Below, one piece after another: positions 7,209 through 15,211 of a stretch of DNA of 64,000 bases (the first letter of the stretch is position 1; each line of letters starts with the position of its first letter). The translations under genes were made by a program, and so were the position numbers. Below the pieces are notes generated by a model. That model saw nothing but the letters and a program-made list of their open reading frames with translations, did no database searches and was not told the DNA's origin. The stretch is from Gemmata massiliana (lineage in GTDB: Bacteria; Planctomycetota; Planctomycetia; Gemmatales; Gemmataceae), in assembly GCA_000531095.1 (NCBI GenBank), contig HG799471.1, positions 67,050 through 131,049 of the forward strand, written 5' to 3'.

Positions 7209-10200
7209 CTACTTCACCGGTTCCTCTTCGGCCACCAGGGACACCCCCTCAACGACTTGCCCCTCTTTTACCCCCACAGTCAGCGAAGTATTCGTGGGTG
7301 CGTCCGCGCCTCGGAGCCAGAACGGGGCGACCTGCACCTGCTGCTCGGTCGGGCGCACGAACTTCAGCTCGAACGTGCCGTCCGCCTTAGTTGTGGTGGT
7401 CGGGTCGTAGTACCGGTTCTCGCGTGCATCCGTGGGCGTTGCACGCACCTCCCGACCGGCCACCGGGCGCCCCTTAGCGTCCACCACTTTGCCCCGAACG
7501 GTACCGGGGCGAGTGAGCCGCAGCGTCACGTTATCGATCACCTCGCCGGGCTTCGTCCGGACCGGCGGGAGCACACCGTTGGCCCACTTCCGCCACTCAC
7601 CGTACTTCCCGTCGTGGGCGACGAGGTTGTATTCGGCCGCCCCGCTCGCCGGGAGCACCATCACGAACGTGCCATCGGTTTTGGTTTCCACACTGAACCG
7701 CGTATCGCCGGTCAGCGAGTTCCCGGAACCGGTGCGGGCCGGGGCCACGGTCGCGCCGCCAACGGGGTTCCCGTCCGGGTCGAGAACCCGCCCGGTCACG
7801 CGCACAACGGGTTCCGCGACAATCGTCACCGCGGCCATCCCCGGTTTCAGGTCGAACGTCAGTCCGTCGAAGTTCCGCTGCCAGCCCGTCTTCGGATCAT
7901 CGATGGTCTTGCGCTCCCAGTCCCGAATGACCTGCTCCGACCACCACCGTGCGTGACTCGTGGACTCGACTCCGAACGTGAACTCACCCGGGAGCATGTC
8001 CTTGATGGTGATCTCACCGTCCGAGTTCGACTTCCCGTCGATCGACTTCTGTTGCCAGTCGAAGAGGCGCAACCCCGCGACCGGTTTTCCACTCACCGAA
8101 TCGACCACGCGGGCTTTGAACGTGACGCCCGGCTCAAGCGCGATGTCGAACTTGCGCCCCTGCCCGTGCGCGATCCCGGTCTTCGCGATCCGCGCCACCC
8201 CGACGCCCGGAACTCGGATGTGGAAGGCGTATTCGTCCGGCTGAACGTAGAGCCGATACCGCCCCTGTGCGTCGGCAACTGTCTCGGTCCAAACCTGGGG
8301 AGCCACCCCACCATCGAGCATCTTCGGCCCCTGATCGGCGCGAACCAGTGCCCCGGCTACCGGTTTCCCGTCCGGACCACGAACAACGCCCTCGAAGTAC
8401 GTCGTCCGGTCCATCGCGATGACGAGCCCCTTCACCCCGACCTTCTGCCGGATGATCATCACCGGGGAATAGCTGTCCTTCCGGAACCGCACTTGGACGT
8501 CTTGTTTCGTCCCACAATCCTTGATCCGAAATACGCCGTCGGCTCCGGTGAAGGTGTAGTTCTCTGGGCTGTCGACCCAGTCCCACACGTGAACCTTCAC
8601 CCCCGCGAGCGGCTTCCCTTTCTCGTCCACCACGACCCCGGCGAGTTCCTCGGGCTTGACGTCCTTCGGGCCGTCGACACCCGGGAAGGTCGGAACGCGA
8701 ACCTCTGCCGCGCCGTCTTTTCCGATGAGAGCCGCCGCCTCGAACCGCTGCCCGTCCGACGTTTCGATCCGGAGCGGAACGCTCCGGCCCACCTCCAGCG
8801 GCCCGTTCGGGGAAGATTCGAGTCGGAACTGACCGTCCCAGCTCGCCGTGACCGGTCCGGACGCGAAGTTCCCGCACGCACTCGAATGCTGGAGGGCCGA
8901 CACTTTTACGTGCGCGATCGGCTGCCCGGTCGCGTCCGTCACTTTGCCGGACAGTCCCGTGACCACGCGAACCGCTTCAAACGGCTCGTTTAGCACGACC
9001 GGCCCACGGCCGGCGGATACAGTCACCTTCTTCCGCGGGCTGTTGTTTGGGAAAGCGAAACCGGTTGGGGTCGACCAAGTTGTCAGAGTCGCCTCGCCGG
9101 GCGGGAGCCAGAACCGGAACCGCCCGTCTTTGTCGGTGGTGACCTGCGGGAGGCCGTGCCCGCTGGGGTTGAAACTACCGATCGCTTTCAAAGTCGCCCC
9201 GGCAACCGGTTCCCCACCTCGAACCTTCACGGTACCGGTCACTTCGACGCCCTCTACGACCTCCAGATCCACGTCCGCCGTTTCCCCGATTTTCGGATTC
9301 ACGGTCACGCCGGCGGCCGCAGCAGTCGAATCGGTGGGGAGTGCGAGGAACAGGTTGTAGGAGCCGGCTGCAACACCCCGGAACTCGAACCGGCCCTCGT
9401 CGTCCGGCGCCATAAAGCGGTCGGATGTCGCCGGACCGGACGTGAGGTGAACGGTCACTTTCTTCACCGACACCGTCGGCATCCGTGATGTAACACGGCC
9501 ACGGACAATTGCCTCCGGTTCGAGCACCAAGTTCGCGGAGCGCGCGTTCGGCCCGGCAACGAAATCTCGTTTGTGGATGCCGGCCGCGCTCGCAGTGTCC
9601 CGTTCGGCGAACCCCGGCGCACTGGCCCGAAAGATTAGCTGTGCCCCGTCCGGAACAGTTGTGAACCGGAACGCTCCGGTGGCATCGGTCTTCACGGTGT
9701 AAGCCTTCTCGACCGCGGTACCACGCAGCGCTTTAATCGGGGTGTAGCCCCAACTCGTGACGTTGCCGTGATTCGTGACGACGCCGAACTGAACCTCGGC
9801 TCCCGCGATTGCCTTTCCGTCCCGATCTTTCACCGTGCCCGTGTACGTGGTGGCCTTCGGCAAAGTGAGCGTGACGGTATTAGCAAACGTGGCAGAAGCG
9901 TGGCCGACTACGGGCGCGAACCCATCTTTCACAGCGACGAGAGTGGTCGCGAACAACGGGTCTTGCCCCTCCGGGAACCGGTCGAAGGTGAAGCGCCCCT
10001 CGGCGTCGGTCGTCGTATCCAGGCGCTTGCCGGTGCCGTTCGCGCCCACCGCGATGACGAACGCCTTCGCGACCGGCGCCCCGTCCGAATCCTTCACCAC
10101 GCCGCGAATCCCCTTCTCGGCGGCCGGCGCGGGTTCCGCAGCGGCGGGCTGTCGAGGTGGATCGAGGCCAACTGAAGCGGCGGTGAGGCCGAGCACCAGA

Positions 10201-10973
10201 GCCACGACTCCGCACGCCACAAGAGGCACTTTAGACTTCCAAGCCATCATGCGAAGCACTCCGTTGGCAACGACCGCGGCCCGCGAGTGGGCGCTGTCCC
10301 CGCTCGAATGGGCCGCGAGCGCCGCGGTAACGAATCGTGTCCCGTCTCCCGACGCGAGCGCGTGCGGGGTCAGCATGTCCAGGTTCGCGGCGAGCGCGCC
10401 GACACTCAGTGCGACGCCGCGCCGAGTGAGCCGGGCGCGGAGCAGTTCCTTACCTCGCGTCACCCACCCGCTCAGTGTCCCGAGCGGGCAGTTCAGTTCG
10501 GCCGCGGCCTGCTGGTACGTCTTCCCGAGCAGGTAGCAGAGGACCACCGGCACGCGGTACTTGTCCGGGAGCCGGTCCAGTTCGGCGTCCAGAAGGGCCG
10601 CGAGGTCCGATTCGGGGGTAACGGGTTCCGGCGCGGGCACGCCCGAGAGGTCGAGTGATTGTTGAGCGCGGTGGCCCGACCGCGCGCGGACCGAGCACCG
10701 GTACGCGACCCGAGCGAGCCACCCGGCCAGGCTTTCCGCGCGCACGATACCGGCGCGCCGCGCGAGCACGAGGAACGTGGCCTGGAACGCATCTTCCGCG
10801 TCGTGTTCGTTCCCCGCGACCCGCCGGCAGACGCCGAGAACCAGTCGCTGGTAGCGCCACACGAGTAGCTCGAACGCCGCGTCGTCCCCGGCCCGCGCGA
10901 ACCGGCGCAGCAGGTCCGCGTCGGGCACGTGGCGGAGCGAAACATCAACAACCGTTCGGAACGTCGTAGTCAT
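7209..10973 (-). CDS. ECF sigma factor fused to a membrane segment and about ten carboxypeptidase-regulatory-like repeats
   Basis: 1254 residues in one uninterrupted frame. Residues 20-100 are sigma region 2 (DAFQATFLVLARRAG, AGWLARVAYR) and about 125-185 are region 4 (LPDKYRVPVVLCYLLGKTYQ, then the helix-turn-helix PLGTLSGWVTRGKELLRARL). Residues 249-270 form one transmembrane helix. The rest holds roughly ten repeats of the type GVVKDSDGAPVAKA, GVVVDEKGKPLAGVKV and GKVVDAKGRPVAGREV, beta-sandwich modules expected outside the cytoplasm. So the sigma domain is tethered to the membrane and may sense the envelope through its own tail, perhaps needing proteolytic release. Planctomycete-specific ECF groups with C-terminal extensions are known; this one is unusually long. 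No anti-sigma gene is adjacent. ATG 10973 has no clear ribosome binding site. Confidence 0.88.
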   Translation of the reverse strand: MTTTFRTVVDVSLRHVPDADLLRRFARAGDDAAFELLVWRYQRLVLGVCRRVAGNEHDAEDAFQATFLVLARRAGIVRAESLAGWLARVAYRCSVRARSGHRAQQSLDLSGVPAPEPVTPESDLAALLDAELDRLPDKYRVPVVLCYLLGKTYQQAAAELNCPLGTLSGWVTRGKELLRARLTRRGVALSVGALAANLDMLTPHALASGDGTRFVTAALAAHSSGDSAHSRAAVVANGVLRMMAWKSKVPLVACGVVALVLGLTAASVGLDPPRQPAAAEPAPAAEKGIRGVVKDSDGAPVAKAFVIAVGANGTGKRLDTTTDAEGRFTFDRFPEGQDPLFATTLVAVKDGFAPVVGHASATFANTVTLTLPKATTYTGTVKDRDGKAIAGAEVQFGVVTNHGNVTSWGYTPIKALRGTAVEKAYTVKTDATGAFRFTTVPDGAQLIFRASAPGFAERDTASAAGIHKRDFVAGPNARSANLVLEPEAIVRGRVTSRMPTVSVKKVTVHLTSGPATSDRFMAPDDEGRFEFRGVAAGSYNLFLALPTDSTAAAAGVTVNPKIGETADVDLEVVEGVEVTGTVKVRGGEPVAGATLKAIGSFNPSGHGLPQVTTDKDGRFRFWLPPGEATLTTWSTPTGFAFPNNSPRKKVTVSAGRGPVVLNEPFEAVRVVTGLSGKVTDATGQPIAHVKVSALQHSSACGNFASGPVTASWDGQFRLESSPNGPLEVGRSVPLRIETSDGQRFEAAALIGKDGAAEVRVPTFPGVDGPKDVKPEELAGVVVDEKGKPLAGVKVHVWDWVDSPENYTFTGADGVFRIKDCGTKQDVQVRFRKDSYSPVMIIRQKVGVKGLVIAMDRTTYFEGVVRGPDGKPVAGALVRADQGPKMLDGGVAPQVWTETVADAQGRYRLYVQPDEYAFHIRVPGVGVARIAKTGIAHGQGRKFDIALEPGVTFKARVVDSVSGKPVAGLRLFDWQQKSIDGKSNSDGEITIKDMLPGEFTFGVESTSHARWWSEQVIRDWERKTIDDPKTGWQRNFDGLTFDLKPGMAAVTIVAEPVVRVTGRVLDPDGNPVGGATVAPARTGSGNSLTGDTRFSVETKTDGTFVMVLPASGAAEYNLVAHDGKYGEWRKWANGVLPPVRTKPGEVIDNVTLRLTRPGTVRGKVVDAKGRPVAGREVRATPTDARENRYYDPTTTTKADGTFELKFVRPTEQQVQVAPFWLRGADAPTNTSLTVGVKEGQVVEGVSLVAEEEPVK

Positions 10974-11355
10974 GCTGACAGATTAGTGCCGCGTTCCGAC
11001 CGGGCGCATGCGCGAGTTTTTCGGCAGTTCGGAAATGGCGCTTTGCGAGGGAGTGGCTCGGATTCGGCAGACCTAATCGGGAGGGGCGACACTTTCACAT
11101 TGTTGAGATCACAACAACCACACCGATGCCTTTCTGGTAGTGATCTTCTCGGATTGCAATTTTGGGCTCGGGCGGCAATACGCGGTTACTCGTTCGCGGG
11201 GCGAGCTGCTGTTTTCCAGGTATCTTCGCACTATGTACGACGCCCGTACCCCGGAATTTCAGGCGCGTGTCTACGCGAGCGAGTCCAAACGCGATTCTTC
11301 AAGTCACAACCGTGACGCGAGTATGCCCGCCCCCATTCCAGCCCGTGTACTCCCA
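10974..11355. other. Intergenic region between divergent ECF fusion and Sel1 genes
   Basis: About 380 bases. It must hold the promoters of both divergent genes. A small palindrome TTGTTG/CAACAA lies at 11100-11117. I see no gene; the Sel1 frame is open through part of it but lacks a signal peptide there. Confidence 0.5.
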
Positions 11356-13116
11356 ATGACGAACGCCCTCACGCGCCAGCACGCGGTACGTGCCTTGCTC
11401 CTCCTCGTGTTCCTCTCCGCTGGCGCGTGTCAGCGCCAGGAACCCGCCCCCGACCCGAATCTAGCCCCGACCACAGCGCCCCAGGCGAAAGCGCCCGAGC
11501 TGCCGACCGACGGGATCGCGGAAGACTACGCCGTCCTGGAACGGTGCTGGTACGAGAACAGGCCCACAGTCGATTTCCTCAGAACACACGGGGAAAAGCG
11601 AACGCCCATGTGGAGGGATGCAGCCGCCCAGGATTCGAGCAAAGCAATGGTCCTTTATGCCCGCGCCCTACAAGACGGAATCGGCGTGGCGGAGGATCCA
11701 ACCGAGGCCGTGAAGTGGCTCCGCAAGGCTATCGAGCGCGGGAACACGGACGCAATGTGTCTCCTCGCACTATGTTCCTTGGATGGCCGGGGCGTGGCGA
11801 AGGATCCGCCGGAGGCGGTCAAGTGGTTCCGAAAGGCCGCAGAACTGAATTCTCCTCCCGCGATGCGTGCTGTGGGGCTGTGTTACTTACGTGGTGAGGG
11901 CATTGCGAAAGCCCCGGTTGAAGCGGTCAAGTGGTTCCGCAAGGCCGCAGAACTGGGACTACCAATGGGGATGCACGATCTGGGCACGTGTTACATCAAC
12001 GGCCTTGGGGTGACGAAGGATAGCGCCGAAGCGGTGAAGTGGTTCCGCAAAGCCGTGGAACTCGGCAATGCCGATGCAATGGGCGGTCTGGGTTCGTGTT
12101 ACACCTATGGCGATGGCGTGGCAAAGGATCTGGCTGAGGGCGTCAAGTGGTTCCGAAAAGGCGGGGAACTCGGAAGCGCTGAAGCGACGTACAATCTGGG
12201 TGCGTGTTACTTCCACGGCCACGGCGTGGCAAAGGATCTGGTCGAAGCGGTCAAGTGGTTCCGCAAGGCCGCAGAACTGGGGCTACCGATAGGGATGCAC
12301 GATCTGGGCACGTGTTACGTCAATGGCCTTGGGGTGACGAAAGACGTGACTGAAGCGGTCAAGTGGTACCGCAAGGCCGCAGAACTGGGGCTACCGATAG
12401 GGATGCACGATCTGGGTGCATGTTACGCCAACGGCGCAGGCGTGCCGAAGGATCCGGTTGAAGCGATCAAGTGGTACCGCAAGGCCACGGAACTCGGATG
12501 CGTCGAAGCCATGCACAATCTGGGTGCGTGTTACTTCAATGGTACGGGCGTGGCAAAGGATTCTGTCGAGGCCGTCAGGTGGTTCCGCAAAGCGGCGGAA
12601 CTCGGTAATGCTGAAGCGATGCACAGCCTGGGTGCGTCCATCGCCGCTGGCGCAGGCGTGCCGAAGGATCCGGTCGAGGCCGTCAAGTGGTTCCACAAAG
12701 CCGCCGAAACTGGACACGCCGAAGCAATGCGTAATCTGGGCGTAAGTTACGCCGATGGTATCGGGGTAGCGAAGGATTTGGTTGAGGCCGTGAGGTGGTT
12801 TCGCAAGGCAGCAGAACTGCGATTGCCGCTGGGCATGGCCAATCTTGGGAAGTGCTACATTCTCGGCATGGGCGTGCCGAAAGACACCGTTGAGGGGTTA
12901 AAATGGGTTCATAAGGCCGCAGAACTCGGAGCTCCGCATGCCATGTACCTTCTTGGCGCCGGGTACTTTGAAGGGGTGAGTACCGCCAAAGACGCTACTG
13001 AGGCCGTGATGTGGCTCACCAAAGCCGCAGAACTCGGGAACACAGACGCCCAATTTGTTCTGCAACAACTGCGTGACGCGCCGTTAACGCCGCCACCGCA
13101 ACCAATCAAGCGGTAA
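11356..13116 (+). CDS. Sel1-repeat lipoprotein (13 repeats)
   Basis: 586 residues from ATG 11356, chosen because it directly precedes a lipoprotein signal (AVRALLLLVFLSAGAC, lipobox SAGAC); an ATG at 11323 is also possible. After a short linker come thirteen 36-residue Sel1-like repeats with the consensus GVAKDxxEAVKWFRKAAELG and NLGxCYxxG. Sel1 proteins form alpha-alpha superhelices used as scaffolds for protein-protein contacts, often in signalling or envelope quality control. Several repeats are nearly identical at the DNA level (for example around 11941, 12271 and 12376, all coding for AAELGLPxGMHDLG), indicating recent duplication or unequal recombination. No partner is evident; it is divergent from the ECF fusion. 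Confidence 0.85.
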   Translation: MTNALTRQHAVRALLLLVFLSAGACQRQEPAPDPNLAPTTAPQAKAPELPTDGIAEDYAVLERCWYENRPTVDFLRTHGEKRTPMWRDAAAQDSSKAMVLYARALQDGIGVAEDPTEAVKWLRKAIERGNTDAMCLLALCSLDGRGVAKDPPEAVKWFRKAAELNSPPAMRAVGLCYLRGEGIAKAPVEAVKWFRKAAELGLPMGMHDLGTCYINGLGVTKDSAEAVKWFRKAVELGNADAMGGLGSCYTYGDGVAKDLAEGVKWFRKGGELGSAEATYNLGACYFHGHGVAKDLVEAVKWFRKAAELGLPIGMHDLGTCYVNGLGVTKDVTEAVKWYRKAAELGLPIGMHDLGACYANGAGVPKDPVEAIKWYRKATELGCVEAMHNLGACYFNGTGVAKDSVEAVRWFRKAAELGNAEAMHSLGASIAAGAGVPKDPVEAVKWFHKAAETGHAEAMRNLGVSYADGIGVAKDLVEAVRWFRKAAELRLPLGMANLGKCYILGMGVPKDTVEGLKWVHKAAELGAPHAMYLLGAGYFEGVSTAKDATEAVMWLTKAAELGNTDAQFVLQQLRDAPLTPPPQPIKR

Positions 13117-13567
13117 TTCAAACACAGAACGCAACCGTTCACACGCGGCTACCAGTGCCCCGTCAATTCGACGCATTCTGCCATCGGTCAACTGGTTGTA
13201 CTTGCTCGCCCGCACCGGGACTACCACCGGTCGCGCCCCTCTCGGCCCGTCCTGTAACACGAATTGATAAACGAAATCGTCGCGCGCTACACGATGACTC
13301 GCGAGGCGCCACGGACCTCGTGTAAGTCGTCGACCGACTACACCGAGTAATCAGCCTCGGCGCCCCCACCGGTGCCCGAGCACCCTTCGCCGTATCTGTG
13401 ATGCCTCGCAACTCAAAACAACTGGCGGAATCTCCCGAGATCCGAAATCTCCGCACGATGGTTTCCACGGAGTAGCCCGCCCGGCCGGAACTGCCGGCCT
13501 GTGAAAAATGCGCTCGGCGGACACCTACCGAGTTTGAGATATGCCGATATGGGAATATATATTTGTC
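13117..13567. other. Gap without recognised gene
   Basis: About 450 bases between the Sel1 and ArsR genes. A minus-strand frame (13163-13468) is rich in Arg and Ser, with no family resemblance and no ribosome binding site. I see no gene, repeat or RNA here; the promoter of the ArsR operon must lie near its right end, where bases 13540-13565 are AT-rich (GGGAATATATATTTG). Confidence 0.4.
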
Positions 13568-13918
13568 ATGGCCCGCTCACCCACCACCTCAGACGCATTC
13601 AACGCGGTCGCCGAACCGCGGCGGCGGGACATTCTCGACCTGCTCGCACACGGCGAGCGGTCGGTCAACGACCTGGTGGCAGCCCTCAAACTCACGCAAC
13701 CGCAGGTGTCCAAGCACCTGGGCGTGTTGCGGGAGGTGGGGCTGGTGAGCGTGCGCGAGGCCGGGCGCCAGCGGTACTACGCGCTGAACGCCGCGGGGCT
13801 GAAACCCATCCACGATTGGGTCAAGGTTTACGAGCGGCTCTGGAACGAGCGATTGGACCGCCTGGACCAGTACCTCAAGGAACTCCAGTCACAGGAGAAA
13901 CCGAATGACGGCGAGTAG
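13568..13918 (+). CDS. ArsR-family winged-helix repressor
   Basis: 116 residues from ATG 13568 (MARSPTTSDAF); an upstream ATG at 13541 would add nine residues unlike the family. Classic ArsR helix-turn-helix: FNAVAEPRRRDILDLLAHGE, then LTQPQVSKHLGVLREVGLV and the wing VREAGRQRYYAL. There are no metal-binding Cys pairs, and it belongs to the subtype (SdpR/YgaV-like) that is commonly paired with SRPBCC proteins. Its stop overlaps the next start by 14 bases (13905-13918), so the two are translationally coupled; it probably autoregulates the pair. Confidence 0.9.
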   Translation: MARSPTTSDAFNAVAEPRRRDILDLLAHGERSVNDLVAALKLTQPQVSKHLGVLREVGLVSVREAGRQRYYALNAAGLKPIHDWVKVYERLWNERLDRLDQYLKELQSQEKPNDGE

Positions 13919-14822
13919 CAAACCCACCGCGCACACCGCGGACCGCAAGATCGTCACCACCCGCGATTTCGACGCGCCGCGCGAGTTGGTGTTCGCCGCG
14001 TGGACCGACGTGAAGCACGTGTCGAACTGGTGGGGGCCGAACGGGTTCACCACGACCACGCACCGCATGGACGTGCGCCCGGGCGGCGAGTGGCGGTTCG
14101 TCATGCACGGGCCGGACGGCCGGGACTACCAGAACAAGATCACCTACATCGAGGTCGAACGGCCCGAGCGCCTCGTGTACACGCACGGCGGTGAAGTGGA
14201 GCTCGAACCCGTCGATTTCCACACGACCGTGACCTTCACGGAAGTGAACGGCAAGACGCGGGTCACGATGCGGGCCGTGTTCCCATCGGCCGAGGAGCGC
14301 GACCGCGTCGCACGGGAGTACGGGGCCGTCGAGGGCGGTCAGCAGACGCTGGCGCGCCTCGCCGAGCACCTCGCTCATTCAACCAGCGGCGCCGCGGACC
14401 GAACGATCGTCAGCACGCGCCTCATCGAAGCGCCGCAGGAGCGCGTCTTCCAGGCGTTCGCTAATCCGGACCAATTGAAGCACTGGTGGGGGCCGAACGG
14501 GTTCGCGAACACGATCGAGAAGTTCGAGCTGTACCCGGGCGGCGCGTGGCGCCTCATCATGCACGGACCGGATGGCACGGATTACCACAACGAGAGCGTG
14601 TTCACCGAGGTGACGGTGCCGGAGCGCGTCACGTTCGAGCACCGCGAACCGATCCACCGGTTCACAATGGAAATGACCTTCGCTCCGGCCGGAGCACGCA
14701 CGCAACTCACCTGGCGCATGGTCTTCGAGTCCGCAACGGAGTTCGCAAAGGTCAGGGATTTTGTTATCCCGGCGAACGAGCAGAATTTTGATCGGCTCGC
14801 GGCTCACCTCGCGGCACTGTGA
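13905..14822 (+). CDS. Tandem SRPBCC (AHSA1-like) domain protein
   Basis: 305 residues made of two homologous SRPBCC/START-like domains: residues about 10-150 (TRDFDAPRELVFAAWTDVKH, WWGPNGFTTTTHRMDVRPGG) and 160-305 (STRLIEAPQERVFQAFANPD, WWGPNGFANTIEKFELYPGG). The family forms a deep hydrophobic pocket for a small ligand. Usually one domain is encoded per gene next to an ArsR regulator, so this is a duplicated and fused version of the common pair. Both copies keep the WWGPNGF and MHGPDG motifs, so neither looks decayed. Ligand unknown. A perfect hairpin follows directly (14831-14861). Confidence 0.88.
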   Translation: MTASSKPTAHTADRKIVTTRDFDAPRELVFAAWTDVKHVSNWWGPNGFTTTTHRMDVRPGGEWRFVMHGPDGRDYQNKITYIEVERPERLVYTHGGEVELEPVDFHTTVTFTEVNGKTRVTMRAVFPSAEERDRVAREYGAVEGGQQTLARLAEHLAHSTSGAADRTIVSTRLIEAPQERVFQAFANPDQLKHWWGPNGFANTIEKFELYPGGAWRLIMHGPDGTDYHNESVFTEVTVPERVTFEHREPIHRFTMEMTFAPAGARTQLTWRMVFESATEFAKVRDFVIPANEQNFDRLAAHLAAL

Positions 14823-14830
14823 TTTCAGAT

Positions 14831-14861
14831 CGTGCGAGCGGGTTCTGTGCCCGCTCGCACG
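14831..14861 (+). terminator. Hairpin after the ArsR-SRPBCC operon
   Basis: A perfect 12-base stem CGTGCGAGCGGG with a seven-base loop, nine bases after the stop codon. There is no strong T-run. Confidence 0.65.
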
Positions 14862-15211
14862 GCTCTGCTCACACTGGACGTGTAAGAACCAAGTCTTCCG
14901 ATACTATTGGGGGCGTGAACGACAAATAAGAACATTTCTCGCGCAGCCCAATAATTCCTAGAATGATCCGTACCTCCCACCTGAGTGGTTAAATCGGCAA
15001 CCCACATCGATTTGAATTCTCCTCTCATCTAAATTATGCTGCACACAGTACTTCCTTTTTACGCGCCCAATTTCGGGGAAACTGCTAACACGTGTGGGTT
15101 TGCAACAAACGGGTAACTATTGCGTTGACAAATAGTATCATTGTAAATTTAGACATTCCCAAAAGGGCCGGAAAACATTAAAAGGTAATCGCCCACATCG
15201 CGACGAGCGGA
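14862..15211. other. AT-rich intergenic island upstream of a kinase gene
   Basis: A stretch of clearly lower GC than its surroundings, with runs such as ACGACAAATAAGAACATT and AAATTATGCTGCAC. No gene was found. It carries the promoter-like site at 15125-15153 and is best read as the regulatory region of the downstream Ser/Thr kinase. Confidence 0.4.
15125..15153 (+). promoter_or_regulatory. Sigma-70-like promoter candidate
   Basis: A perfect -35 box TTGACA (15125-15130), a 17-base spacer, then TTTAGA (15148-15153) as a weak -10. It lies about 60 bases before the kinase start in an AT-rich stretch. Confidence 0.45.

Noticed and set aside
6261-8993. A 910-residue plus-strand frame overlapping two clear genes.
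   Set aside because: It crosses from one gene into the antisense of another and shows no conserved motif.
13163-13468. A 101-residue minus-strand frame in the gap before the ArsR gene.
   Set aside because: Arg/Ser-rich composition, no ribosome binding site and no recognisable motif.
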